Positions 51,801-60,540 of a DNA stretch of 64,000 nucleotides are shown piece after piece. The number at the start of each line of letters is the position of its first letter. The stretch's first letter is position 1. The stretch spans positions 248,001 to 312,000 of the forward strand of contig JAUXYP010000008.1 of NCBI GenBank assembly GCA_030694265.1. Reading direction: 5' to 3'. Origin of the DNA: Sulfuricurvum sp. Its GTDB lineage: Bacteria > Campylobacterota > Campylobacteria > Campylobacterales > Sulfurimonadaceae. The notes beneath the pieces were generated by a model that had not been told where the DNA came from, ran no database searches, and was given only the letters and a program-made list of their open reading frames with translations. A program made the translations under genes and the position numbers.

Positions 51801-51984
51801 TGTCATTTCTCTTTTGGCATTTACATCGGTGTTGATGACCTATTTTGGGGTGAATTATTATCTTGCAGGAATGCACTCGTATGCAAAAGGGGATCCGGTT
51901 CCGGTACCTGATTTTGTACCATGGACTTATGCCGTCATTGCAATTGTCATTGCTATGGCGTATCCTAAACGTTCTACGAAATAA
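48874..51984 (+). CDS. ccsBA: Fused cytochrome c biogenesis protein CcsBA (system II)
   Basis: Haem export and ligation to c-type cytochromes at the inner membrane. 1036 residues, the single-chain ResB-CcsA fusion known from Campylobacter, Helicobacter and Wolinella. The N-terminal CcsB half has helices near 10-30, 48-66 and 72-92, then a large periplasmic domain to about 425, a helix near 428-448 and a further one near 465-482. The C-terminal CcsA half has about eight helices and the haem-handling WWD motif as [20 protein letters not shown] near 929-948, with conserved histidines in [20 protein letters not shown] and [13 protein letters not shown]. Independent promoter. Confidence 0.97.
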   Translation: [1036 protein letters not shown]

Positions 51985-51995
51985 AAAACTACTAG

Positions 51996-52028
51996 CCGTT
52001 CACTCTGAGCTTGTCGAAGGGTGAACGG
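51996..52028. repeat. Dispersed hairpin repeat (TGAGCTTGTCGAAGG type)
   Basis: CCGTTCAC and GTGAACGG, perfect 8-base arms, enclose TCTGAGCTTGTCGAAGG. It lies between the convergent ccsBA and dnaJ stops and can form a bidirectional terminator-like hairpin. From memory, near-identical sequences recur in very many proteobacterial genomes as an interspersed intergenic repeat. Confidence 0.75.
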
Positions 52029-52035
52029 ATGATCT

Positions 52036-53151
52036 TTATTTAAACCACCCTTTGACTTTATCAAATGTTGACTCAAACAGACTCTCATGAGGCTTTGACT
52101 CGATGCCGAAACTCGCTTGGAGTTTTTGTAAGAGTTCTTCTTGCTCAGTGGTGAGTTTTGTAGGATAGGTGAGGGTGACTTGTGCGATTAAATCACCTTT
52201 GCCACGACCGTGAACATCCGCAACTCCTTCATTTCTAAAACGATATTGCTGTTTGTCCTTAGTCCCTTTTTCAAGCTCTAAGAGAACGTTGCCTGTGAGT
52301 GATGGGATTGTAATGTCCTCTCCCAAAACGGCTTGAGTGAAAAAGACAGGAACTTGCAGATAAATATCATTACCGTTACGGATAAAGTGGCTGTCTTCTT
52401 CGACTTCAAAGGTCACATACAAATCACCTGCTACACCACTTTTACCCGTATTACCACGTCCTGATACTCTCAAACGGTTACCGGTATCGATTCCCGCTGG
52501 TACTTTGACCGTTACGCTCTCTTTAGTTTCTGTGTAACTTTTACCTTTACAGTCTGAACATTTGGCACTGGCCATTGTCCCCTCACCATGACATGCAGGA
52601 CAGGTTTGTGAGAAGGTCATAAAGCCTTGTCGTACATAGACTTGCCCTTTGCCGCCGCATTGGTTACATGAGGTTACTTTACCCTCTTTGGCACCGGTAC
52701 CTTTACAGGTTTTACACGATTTTTTACTGCTGAAGGTCACTTCTTTTTCGCATCCGAAAACAGCCTCTTTGAAGCTTATTTTCATTTCTACACCCATATC
52801 GAGAGAGAACTTATCCGTTGGCTCACGTGATTGACGACGTCCAGTGCCACCGAATCCATTAAACATCTCTTCGAAAATACTGCCTAGATCGTCAAAGCCA
52901 CCGCGTCCACGAGAAGCTCCACCACCTTGCAATCCCTCTTTTCCATATCGATCATACAATGCTCTTTGATTATCATCGCTTAGGGTTTGATAGGCTTCAT
53001 TACAGAGTTTAAATTTATGCTCTGCATCAGGATTTCCTGGATTGCGATCCGGATGATGCAGTTTTGCCATTTTTCGGTAAGCTTTTTTAATTTCATCTCC
53101 ATTGGCACTTTTTGTGACTTCGAGAATTTCATAATAACTTAATTCGTCCAT
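52036..53151 (-). CDS. dnaJ: Co-chaperone DnaJ (Hsp40)
   Basis: Stimulates DnaK ATPase and delivers unfolded proteins. 371 residues from the ATG at 53151, with GGAG six bases before; an ATG four codons earlier contains that GGAG. J-domain with HPD in [12 protein letters not shown] near 33-44, Gly/Phe-rich linker [19 protein letters not shown], four zinc-finger repeats ([32 protein letters not shown]), then the C-terminal substrate domain. No dnaK or grpE next to it. Confidence 0.98.
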   Translation of the reverse strand: MDELSYYEILEVTKSANGDEIKKAYRKMAKLHHPDRNPGNPDAEHKFKLCNEAYQTLSDDNQRALYDRYGKEGLQGGGASRGRGGFDDLGSIFEEMFNGFGGTGRRQSREPTDKFSLDMGVEMKISFKEAVFGCEKEVTFSSKKSCKTCKGTGAKEGKVTSCNQCGGKGQVYVRQGFMTFSQTCPACHGEGTMASAKCSDCKGKSYTETKESVTVKVPAGIDTGNRLRVSGRGNTGKSGVAGDLYVTFEVEEDSHFIRNGNDIYLQVPVFFTQAVLGEDITIPSLTGNVLLELEKGTKDKQQYRFRNEGVADVHGRGKGDLIAQVTLTYPTKLTTEQEELLQKLQASFGIESKPHESLFESTFDKVKGWFK

Positions 53152-53217
53152 GTGTAGCTCCATAAATAGGTTAAAAATTTTCGGAATTATAGCATATCAA
53201 ACACAGTGTTACAATAA

Positions 53218-53244
53218 TTGAGTCTTAAAGACTAAACTTATAAT
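53218..53244 (+). promoter_or_regulatory. Possible recR promoter with AGTCTTAAAGACT palindrome
   Basis: TTGAGT at 53218-53223 and TATAAT at 53239-53244 with a short 15-base spacer. The 13-base palindrome AGTCTTAAAGACT (53221-53233) overlaps the -35. It is also upstream of the divergent dnaJ. Confidence 0.35.
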
Positions 53245-53270
53245 GAAAATCTTTTAGATACAATATCTCC

Positions 53271-53840
53271 ATGAAACGCTCTCTCGAAAAATTTAATCGG
53301 CTCGTTGATGCATTGCAGCAGCTCCCTACAATCGGACAAAAAACAGCAACCCGTTTGGCATACCATATGGTTATGAATGACAGTTTTGGTGGATTGAAAC
53401 TCGCTCATGCGATTGAAAATGCCATAACAAGTCTTAAAAAGTGTCGTTCTTGTGGTGGAATCAGTGAAGATGAGCTTTGCGCGATTTGCAGTGATGAACG
53501 GCGTAATCATGAAGTTTTGTGCATTGTTGAAAACGCCAAAGATATTTTGACTTTTGAAGAAAACGGACTTTTTGACGGACGTTATTTTGTTTTGGAATCA
53601 TTGGAACAGCTTAATGCATCGCATTTACGTGATGTGGTTAATAGCGGTATTAAAGAAGTGATTTTTGCTCTTACCCCTTCAATCGCCAATCATGGAATTA
53701 TCTTATATATAGAAGACAAGCTAAGCGGATGTGACGTACGATTTACACGTATTGCGCAGGGAGTTCCAACGGGAGTTAGTTTGGAAAACGTAGACATCTT
53801 ATCGCTTACTAAAGCTATGGAAGATCGCGTCAGTATTTAA
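53271..53840 (+). CDS. recR: Recombination mediator protein RecR
   Basis: Partner of RecO in the RecFOR pathway. 189 residues (E. coli 201). N-terminal helix-hairpin-helix (LPTIGQKTATRLAYHM), zinc finger CRSCGGISEDELCAICSD near 64-81, Toprim domain from LCIVENAKDILTFEE near 87, and the Walker-like C-terminal segment RIAQGVPTGVSLENVD. The stop codon overlaps that of the convergent channel gene (TTAA). Confidence 0.96.
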   Translation: MKRSLEKFNRLVDALQQLPTIGQKTATRLAYHMVMNDSFGGLKLAHAIENAITSLKKCRSCGGISEDELCAICSDERRNHEVLCIVENAKDILTFEENGLFDGRYFVLESLEQLNASHLRDVVNSGIKEVIFALTPSIANHGIILYIEDKLSGCDVRFTRIAQGVPTGVSLENVDILSLTKAMEDRVSI

Positions 53841-55510
53841 TCTAAACGCTTTTGCAACCAAGGAATATGGAAGCGTTGAGCTTCAACGCCATGAACAACA
53901 TAATAAAGCTCGTAATAGTTATTTAGAATGGTTGTAAAGAGGCTCAAGCTTGGTTTACTGCTTGCCAAAAGAATATGATCATATGCCTGGAGTAAAATAC
54001 TATCATCGGGCAAAAGTATAAAGTCACCATTCTCACGCTTAATTCCCATAATAACAATTTCTAAATCTTTATTATCTTTGTAAGGATTATTTAGCAATTG
54101 CCCAATCGTTATAGCATACTGCGTACAAAGGCTGTAAAGTGCATGCGTATGGTTAGGATTAACGTGTATTTCTATAAGAGTAGGGCGCTTATTGATTCTT
54201 TTGGTGATTGATAAAAGTGTATTTTTTATTTCTAGATTCGAAAGTAACTCAAGTTTTTGTATAAAAGGTATTGTTAGCGGTCGGTCAATGTAGTTATATC
54301 CGTCAATCGCAGCGATCTGATCGAGAATAAAAATTTTATCAACCCGAAGATGGGAAAATAAACTTTTCTCTTCAATTTCATTTTCACGCACGATGGCAAA
54401 AATATCGGGATTTATTCCCCTAGCCGTTGCAATAATTGAGAGATTAATCGCATCATCATTTGTTCCGGCGATAATACAAGCGGCCTGCTCAATACCCGCT
54501 TGCATAAAAAAATCCTTGTCGGAAAAGACTTTTTCATGCAGCTCTCTATTTATGTCTAAATAGGTGTACTCAATATTGTTTTTATCCAATACTCGCTGCA
54601 GTGTCTTACCAAAGCGTCCTTTAGAACAAACGATGTATTTTCCTGTAGGGAGAATATCACTTTTGCTGACATGAAGATTTCCCCCATGTACCCAATGTAA
54701 AAGGTTAAAAAGATAAGGAGAACGAAGTGCAAAGTCAATGCGTTTGGCAATAATATCAAATATATCAATGACGTGGTCTACACCGATATTGAGTAAATTT
54801 TCACTTCCATGTCTCATACTTGAACGTGAAATGATATTCAGATTTTCATTTAAAATATGTGCACGAACAGCAACTTTGAGATTTAGCTGATCATCGTCAA
54901 ACATTGTAACAATAAATTTACAGTTACCTGATTGAACGCCTGATGATTTTAGAACACTGGTCATGGATGCATCGGCAACAATCGAGGGAATGGTCGGCAT
55001 ATACAACTCGATATCCAGCTGTTCAATTTTTTCCAAACTTTTATCAATGACAACAATACGGTAGAAATTATCATGATTCAGTTGATCAATCAGCAGCTTA
55101 CTGGCATTGTTGTAACCGCAAATGATGATAAAATCCTGCCCTAAACGCCTCACTTTACGTCTGAAGGTATTCATTTTTACCGCATTGATAAATGTCTTTT
55201 CTTGAAAAAGCGCTATGAGGGAACCCAGTGCATAAAACCATGCCGGTACTGTGGTATAGATGGTGATTAAGACAACAATACGCTGTGGGTAACTGAATGG
55301 ATAAGGAATTTCACCAAATCCAATGGTCGTAGCGGTATAGCCGACGATATACATAGCGTCAAAAATTGTAAGATGTGCAGGATTGCCTAGCGCATCGATA
55401 CCCGGGACAAGTGTAAGTAGGAGGACAGGAATAGCATGTGCGAGGTTAAGAACAATGAGGGGTGCCCTCATCTTCCGTAAAAAAAGCCAGATTGACGATT
55501 CGTTGTTCAT
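53837..55510 (-). CDS. Potassium channel protein with RCK (TrkA-type) domains
   Basis: 557 residues from the ATG at 55510; a TTG 15 codons earlier would overlap the previous gene. Two membrane helices (about 17-37, 78-100) flank a pore loop with the selectivity sequence GYTATTIGFGE near 58-68 (T-I-G-F-G instead of TVGYG). A cytoplasmic region follows with a first Rossmann RCK domain from DFIIICGYNNASKLLI near 124, a second from KYIVCSKGRFGKTLQRVLD near 292, and a TrkA-C-like end near 400-520. It resembles MthK/Kch-type ligand-gated channels. Preceded by a small membrane protein gene with a 13-base gap. Confidence 0.88.
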   Translation of the reverse strand: MNNESSIWLFLRKMRAPLIVLNLAHAIPVLLLTLVPGIDALGNPAHLTIFDAMYIVGYTATTIGFGEIPYPFSYPQRIVVLITIYTTVPAWFYALGSLIALFQEKTFINAVKMNTFRRKVRRLGQDFIIICGYNNASKLLIDQLNHDNFYRIVVIDKSLEKIEQLDIELYMPTIPSIVADASMTSVLKSSGVQSGNCKFIVTMFDDDQLNLKVAVRAHILNENLNIISRSSMRHGSENLLNIGVDHVIDIFDIIAKRIDFALRSPYLFNLLHWVHGGNLHVSKSDILPTGKYIVCSKGRFGKTLQRVLDKNNIEYTYLDINRELHEKVFSDKDFFMQAGIEQAACIIAGTNDDAINLSIIATARGINPDIFAIVRENEIEEKSLFSHLRVDKIFILDQIAAIDGYNYIDRPLTIPFIQKLELLSNLEIKNTLLSITKRINKRPTLIEIHVNPNHTHALYSLCTQYAITIGQLLNNPYKDNKDLEIVIMGIKRENGDFILLPDDSILLQAYDHILLASSKPSLSLFTTILNNYYELYYVVHGVEAQRFHIPWLQKRLD

Positions 55511-55523
55511 AAAGACTGGGTGA

Positions 55524-55901
55524 TTAACGTTTGAGCAAAAGGGTTTCGCCGACAAACAAGGTGACGGAGATGATATTAGCGATCAATGCACCTCCTGATA
55601 AAGAAACAACAGCCGTAAACAGTTCAGGGGTCATGACACTGGTCATATTGATAACACCCCAAACGACAGCGGCGGCGATGAGTTGCAAATCAGCAACAAA
55701 ACTGGTTGCGAGAAGAACAGACCCGGTTTGTGTTTTATCCCCAAGTTTCATAATTGTTGCGATAAGATTAACAACAATGGCAGCAAAAAGCTCGTACACA
55801 CTGTGATATGCGATAACTTCGATATCACCGATAAAGAATCCAAAGTTAAGCGTAAGCGCTAAAATGATAAAAAAACCGGAAATCACTTTTTCAGAATTCA
55901 T
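55524..55901 (-). CDS. Small membrane protein upstream of the channel (DUF6394-like)
   Basis: 125 residues with four hydrophobic segments (about 7-25, 33-50, 61-82, 95-120), no charged catalytic residues. From memory it belongs to a small epsilonproteobacterial family (DUF6394) that travels with channel or Trk-type genes, but I cannot verify this here. Same strand as the channel, 13 bases before its start, so probably co-transcribed. Confidence 0.72.
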   Translation of the reverse strand: MNSEKVISGFFIILALTLNFGFFIGDIEVIAYHSVYELFAAIVVNLIATIMKLGDKTQTGSVLLATSFVADLQLIAAAVVWGVINMTSVMTPELFTAVVSLSGGALIANIISVTLFVGETLLLKR

Positions 55902-55972
55902 AAAGAAACCTCTGCTGTAAAATTGACATATTGTACTTTAATGTTCCTAATATTCACGCAATTGTGACAGCG

Positions 55973-57229
55973 TCAAATGGAAGGTTTTTCTACTGCTTTA
56001 TTGGCAGTATCTTTCACTAAACGCAGCAAACCGGCCCCCGTATAAACGTTGCGTGGATTCCAAAGAATCCATCCGCAGCTGCCGAAATCTTCACTTGCGC
56101 GGATCTGATCACGAATTTCTTGCTCTCCATATACACGGCGATCAAAGGCGTAATCTTTGAAAGCTTGGAGCCATGGACGGTAGCACAAAGCAGAATTACC
56201 GGATTTGGTTAGCGATTTGTCGAGGGAATGCTTCACAATTTCATAATTGGCTTTAACCGGATTCGGATATCCCGGAATTCCTGCATTGAAGCCGCTTGGA
56301 TAAAGCATAGGGGAGAGGTAATCGACATAAGGTGCGAGGGCATCAACACGCTGACCGATTTCAATATCAGCATCATGCCATCCCACATATCCGAAAATAT
56401 CGGCAGAGATAAAGACATTGTACGGAGTTAATCGGGCGCGTGCAGCTTCTAAAAACCCAGCAATGGCTTTAACGCGGTTAGCTTGCGTATTTTCTACTGA
56501 AAATTGAATTCCTTTGCGGTCGGGAAAGCGAACGTAGTCAAACTGGATTTCGTCAAATCCCATAGAAGCCGTTTCAGCAGCAATATCGATAATGTATTTA
56601 TGGGCATCTTTTTGTGATGCATCAATCCAATACAGTCCTTCTTTATCTGTGAATAGCGTTCCATCACTTTTTTTAACACCCCATTGTGGATAGGCGGTAA
56701 TAAATGGGGTGTCTTTAAAGGAGACAATACGGGCAATAACGTAGATATGCTCGTTGTGCAGGTCTGCAACAAATTTTTTCATGTCTTTGAAAAGGATAAT
56801 CTCTTGTGCACCGATTTTATTGGCAACAGGATTGGCGGTTTTAAAGGCTATTTGTCCACGATCCATTTTGATATCGATGACCAGAGCATTAATCTCGGTT
56901 GAGTGAATCAATCGTTTGGCATTACCCATGATTTTACCGCTGGTAGCACCGAAACTTGACAGATACAGTGCTTTAGGGATAAAACGGTTTAAATACATTC
57001 TTCCGCCGCTCTTGTAAAACTTGCGATCGTATCCTATAGCACGTACGCCAATCCTAGGAGAAGTAGGCACAGTAAAGCTACCATTGATGTCAGTACGGTA
57101 TTCTTTGCCATTTGCGATAACGATGGCATCTTGAATCGGTTTTGAATTTGCTTTGTCATACACGGTTCCGCTGATCATAGCGCCCCATGATAATGTAATT
57201 ATTGCTGCTAATAGAGCTAATGCCTTCAA
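55973..57229 (-). CDS. Exported putative glycoside hydrolase (DUF4015/PF13200-like)
   Basis: 418 residues with a signal peptide (ALALLAAIITLSWGA). Residues about 18-60 form a carboxypeptidase-regulatory-like beta domain (ISGTVYDKANSKPIQDAI, DINGSFTVP). The rest is a TIM-barrel of the putative glycoside hydrolase family: VIDIKMDRGQI near 116, IARIVSFKD, FDEIQFDYVRFPDRKG near 237-252 with the acidic active-site candidates, FISADIFGYVGW and YVDYLSPMLYPSGF. Substrate unknown; periplasmic or surface polysaccharide is likely. Divergent from the DEAD-box gene. Confidence 0.88.
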   Translation of the reverse strand: MKALALLAAIITLSWGAMISGTVYDKANSKPIQDAIVIANGKEYRTDINGSFTVPTSPRIGVRAIGYDRKFYKSGGRMYLNRFIPKALYLSSFGATSGKIMGNAKRLIHSTEINALVIDIKMDRGQIAFKTANPVANKIGAQEIILFKDMKKFVADLHNEHIYVIARIVSFKDTPFITAYPQWGVKKSDGTLFTDKEGLYWIDASQKDAHKYIIDIAAETASMGFDEIQFDYVRFPDRKGIQFSVENTQANRVKAIAGFLEAARARLTPYNVFISADIFGYVGWHDADIEIGQRVDALAPYVDYLSPMLYPSGFNAGIPGYPNPVKANYEIVKHSLDKSLTKSGNSALCYRPWLQAFKDYAFDRRVYGEQEIRDQIRASEDFGSCGWILWNPRNVYTGAGLLRLVKDTANKAVEKPSI

Positions 57230-57336
57230 TGCTTTTCCCTCGAGGTAATTTCAGTCGCGTAATCGTAGCGAAAAAATCGTCATTCTAAGCATAAAAATGG
57301 TAAAATCTATATTAATTATAAGAAAAAGAGAAAAAT

Positions 57337-58668
57337 ATGCCTTTTACGCAACTAAACCAACAGCTTCGCACTAATTTACAAACTTTAGAGCACACAACCG
57401 CCACCCCAATTCAGGTCAAGGCAATTCCCCTTATTTTACGCGGTCGAGATATTATGGGGGCTGCCCAAACAGGTACAGGAAAAACAGCGGCCTATACCTT
57501 ACCGATTTTACAAATGATGTCGAGTTCCGAGGCCGGTGAGCTTGCAAGAGTACGGGCATTGGTCCTAGTACCGACGCGTGAGCTTTCAGCGCAAATCACT
57601 CAAGCAATACGCTCGTACGCAATGGAAACGGAATTGAGAATTTTGAACATTGCCGGCGGGATGAATATGTCCAAGCAAATTGCCTCCTTAGATAAAGGGG
57701 TGGATATCATCATCGCTACGCCTGGTCGTCTCATTGAGCTTAACAAGCAAGGGTCTATTCCACTGTCAAAAATACAATTTTTGGTATTGGATGAAGCGGA
57801 TACGATTTTGGACATGGGATTCATCAGAGAAGTAGAACAAATTATTGATTTACTCCCGATCAAACGTCAAACGATCCTTTTTTCAGCAACGATGACACCA
57901 TCCGTAAAGCGATTGAGTGAAAAAATACTGAATAAGCCTCTTCTCGTAGAGATTGACAATCTCTCCCCTGCGGACGCTACTATTCGTCAGATTGTTCATC
58001 CCGTTGAGATGGAGCAAAAGAGTGAACTGTTGGCGTATTTAATCGGTTCAAACAACTATCCGCAAGTGCTCGTCTTTACACGAACAAAAGTTGCAGCTGA
58101 TGAAGTGAGTACGTATTTGCGTGAGAGTGGGCTGGAATGTGCAACGATTCATGGAGACAAAAAACACGGTGCGCGCGATAAAGCACTCAAAGATTTTAGA
58201 TCAGGTGCAATTAAAATCCTCGTAGCGACAGATATCGCGGCACGTGGACTGGATATCGATGATTTAGGTGTGGTAATCAATTATGACATTCCACATGTCA
58301 GCAGCGATTATATTCACCGTATAGGACGTACAGGGCGTGCAGGTAAAGCGGGTATCGCTATTACCCTTCTTTCCTCCAAAGAGCATATCTCATGGAAAAA
58401 AATTGAGACGATGCTGGGTAAAAAACCGGAACAGATCATTGTTGAGGGATTTATACCGCCAGTAGCCCTTGAGGGGAAAAAAACGCACGGTAAGAGTATG
58501 AGCAAAGACGGTGAGAAAAAAGGTAAAACAGCAGGAGCATTTGGTAACAAACGTAAAAAAGAGCCTGTTCAGAGTAAATTTGTAGGGAAAAGAGGGCCAA
58601 GAGCGGTTCGCGAAGAGCCTGTGGCCCAGAAGAAAGCTGCTCCTAAAAAATGGGGCAAGAAAAAATAA
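57337..58668 (+). CDS. DEAD-box RNA helicase (RhlE-like)
   Basis: 443 residues. Q motif (ATPIQVKAIPLIL), motif I AAQTGTGKTAAYTLP, Ib TPGRLIEL, motif II VLDEADTILDMGF, motif III FSATMTPSV, IV VLVFTRTKVAADEVS, V ATDIAARGLDIDDLG and VI YIHRIGRTGRAGKAG are all in order. A basic Lys/Gly-rich tail of about 70 residues fits RNA binding, as in RhlE. Its stop is immediately adjacent to the stop of the convergent gene. Confidence 0.95.
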   Translation: MPFTQLNQQLRTNLQTLEHTTATPIQVKAIPLILRGRDIMGAAQTGTGKTAAYTLPILQMMSSSEAGELARVRALVLVPTRELSAQITQAIRSYAMETELRILNIAGGMNMSKQIASLDKGVDIIIATPGRLIELNKQGSIPLSKIQFLVLDEADTILDMGFIREVEQIIDLLPIKRQTILFSATMTPSVKRLSEKILNKPLLVEIDNLSPADATIRQIVHPVEMEQKSELLAYLIGSNNYPQVLVFTRTKVAADEVSTYLRESGLECATIHGDKKHGARDKALKDFRSGAIKILVATDIAARGLDIDDLGVVINYDIPHVSSDYIHRIGRTGRAGKAGIAITLLSSKEHISWKKIETMLGKKPEQIIVEGFIPPVALEGKKTHGKSMSKDGEKKGKTAGAFGNKRKKEPVQSKFVGKRGPRAVREEPVAQKKAAPKKWGKKK

Positions 58669-59550
58669 TTAATTAGACCGATTGTCACTTTTTCGTTGCG
58701 GTCGGCTGAAATAGTTATAAAATCCTGTCCCGATGATTAAGAGGGTAACCCCTACGATGAGATAAAAAGCATTGATGATTTTACTGTAATCATCGAGAAC
58801 AATTTTAAAGACGGCCATCAGCGATTCAATCGAGAGTGCAATTATAATGGACGTAAGAAATTTACTTAATATTTTACTTTGAATTTCATTAGCAGGATCA
58901 AGGGTTTTGAAAAGGACTTCATTTTCGATCATCGTTTTTGAGAGATCGTAAATTGCCAATCCAATCGTAATAGAGATAACTGAGGTGAAAATTTCATGCA
59001 GTATTTCGCTGCTGTTAAAAGAGAGTAATACCACTTTCCCAAAAATAAAACCTCCATACAAAATCAGGAATACGGAAACCAATCCAAGCAATAAGCTCCC
59101 ACCTCCCATCACCACTTTGTTCACTTTTTCAAATAGGCTGTTATGCTCGATTAATCGGAGCTCTTCAAGCAGTTTGAGCATATCGAAATCGACAACGAGA
59201 AAGTGATCTTTTTCTTGTTTGATAGCTGTTACGGACGGCATCCCCGTGATATTGTGCAAATAGGGGTTGGTAATATAAATCGCCTCGTTGTCGAAGATTA
59301 ATCCTTGAAAATAAAAAGTTTTATTCTTGCCGACTCTATTCGTATCAGAATATTTTCGTCCGTAATCGGGAGTAATCTGTATAAAGTCACGACTGATTGC
59401 ATAGATAACCTCTGCTGCTTTTTCCGTTTCAAAAAAACGCTGCAAATTTTTAGCTTCTAACGTAGTTGTTGCAAAATTTTCGAGGTTCTGCCGAAGATAA
59501 AACTGAATACTATTTTTGTTTTCAGTGTATAAAGAGATTAAACGTCTCAT
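58669..59550 (-). CDS. Membrane protein with PDC/Cache-like N-terminal domain
   Basis: 293 residues. The first 130 residues look like a PDC/Cache-type sensor domain (AEVIYAISRDFIQITPDYGRK, then FDNEAIYITNPYLHNITGMP, HFLVVDFDML), but with no membrane helix before it, so it would be cytoplasmic or exported by another route. Four membrane helices follow (about 147-171, 184-202, 229-252, 260-280). No kinase, GGDEF or methyl-accepting domain. AGGAGAAC precedes the ATG. Function unknown; the family seems common in sulfur-oxidising epsilonproteobacteria. Confidence 0.75.
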   Translation of the reverse strand: MRRLISLYTENKNSIQFYLRQNLENFATTTLEAKNLQRFFETEKAAEVIYAISRDFIQITPDYGRKYSDTNRVGKNKTFYFQGLIFDNEAIYITNPYLHNITGMPSVTAIKQEKDHFLVVDFDMLKLLEELRLIEHNSLFEKVNKVVMGGGSLLLGLVSVFLILYGGFIFGKVVLLSFNSSEILHEIFTSVISITIGLAIYDLSKTMIENEVLFKTLDPANEIQSKILSKFLTSIIIALSIESLMAVFKIVLDDYSKIINAFYLIVGVTLLIIGTGFYNYFSRPQRKSDNRSN

Positions 59551-59664
59551 AGGTTCTCCTTTCTGCAGAGAATGACAGAGTGAATATCTATTTAGTTAAT
59601 TTTTACTCCAAATAACCTAAAAATGGATTACGAAAGTTATATTAGTTGTATAACATAAAGTGAA

Positions 59665-60540
59665 TTATGTCAATGGCATAACGATGGGGTTAAATGCCTT
59701 AGAGGATATGATTGCCTTTGCTCCTACACTCAAAACACTTGCCTCTTTTTGACTCACAACCGCTTTTATAATACTGTTTCCTGTCAATAGGGTTATTAAA
59801 TAGACAGGGTGATCGTATTGGATTGATAATACCTCACCTATCAACTGAAGCTTACCGCTGAGCGTTTGAGGACTAAAAAACTCCATAGGAGGGCAGACAC
59901 GGGTGATTTTTCCAGACTCAATCCCAGCTAGTCGATCGGAGAGTTTGACCGTTTCGGCGATGTCATGACTCACAAGCAGGGTCGTTACGACCAGACGTTT
60001 ATGAACGAGGGCAAGTTCGTCTTGGAGCTTTTGACGCATGGAAGGATCAAGTGCCGAGAGGGGTTCATCCAGCAGGAGAATCTTTGGACGGCGAACCAAT
60101 GCGCGGGCAAGGGCAACACGTTGTTTCTGCCCACCTGATAACGTAGCAGGGAGACGATTGCTAAGAGCGGTAAGTTCGATGAGTTCGATAAGTTCATCGA
60201 CATTATGACGTTGTTCGGGTGTTTGTGCAGCAAAGAGAAGATTCTCACGTACGCTCATCGTCGGGAAGAGAGCGTAGTCTTGGAAGACAAAGCCGATACT
60301 GCGTTTTTGGGGCGGAAGATTGATCTTTTTAGCGCTGTCAAACCATACCTCTCCATCCACCACTATTTTCCCGCTATCGGGTCTCTCCAATCCTGCGATT
60401 AAGCGCATCAGCGTTGTTTTACCTGCACCTGAGGGGCCAAAGAGGGTGAGAAATTCTCCATCATTGATGGTAAGTTCGAAATGGGCGTTGATGGAGCCCT
60501 CAGCGGTATCAAGACGCTTGGTAATATTAACTACTATCAT
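59665..60540 (-). CDS. modC: Molybdate ABC transporter, ATP-binding protein
   Basis: 291 residues, shorter than E. coli ModC (352) because the C-terminal TOBE region is reduced to one module (LSVGAKAIISSKAFNPIV near the end). Walker A LFGPSGAGKTTLMR near 36, Q-loop FVFQDYALFPTMSV, signature LSGGQKQRVALARALV, Walker B ILLLDEPLSALDPSM and the switch histidine in LLVSHDIAE. It starts in an ATGA overlap with modB. Last gene of the mod operon. Confidence 0.95.
   Translation of the reverse strand: MIVVNITKRLDTAEGSINAHFELTINDGEFLTLFGPSGAGKTTLMRLIAGLERPDSGKIVVDGEVWFDSAKKINLPPQKRSIGFVFQDYALFPTMSVRENLLFAAQTPEQRHNVDELIELIELTALSNRLPATLSGGQKQRVALARALVRRPKILLLDEPLSALDPSMRQKLQDELALVHKRLVVTTLLVSHDIAETVKLSDRLAGIESGKITRVCPPMEFFSPQTLSGKLQLIGEVLSIQYDHPVYLITLLTGNSIIKAVVSQKEASVLSVGAKAIISSKAFNPIVMPLT

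Noticed and set aside
53164..53270. CIRCE or HspR heat-shock operator upstream of dnaJ
   Set aside because: Neither the CIRCE repeat nor a CTTGAGT-N7-ACTCAAG site is present; only an unrelated short palindrome.
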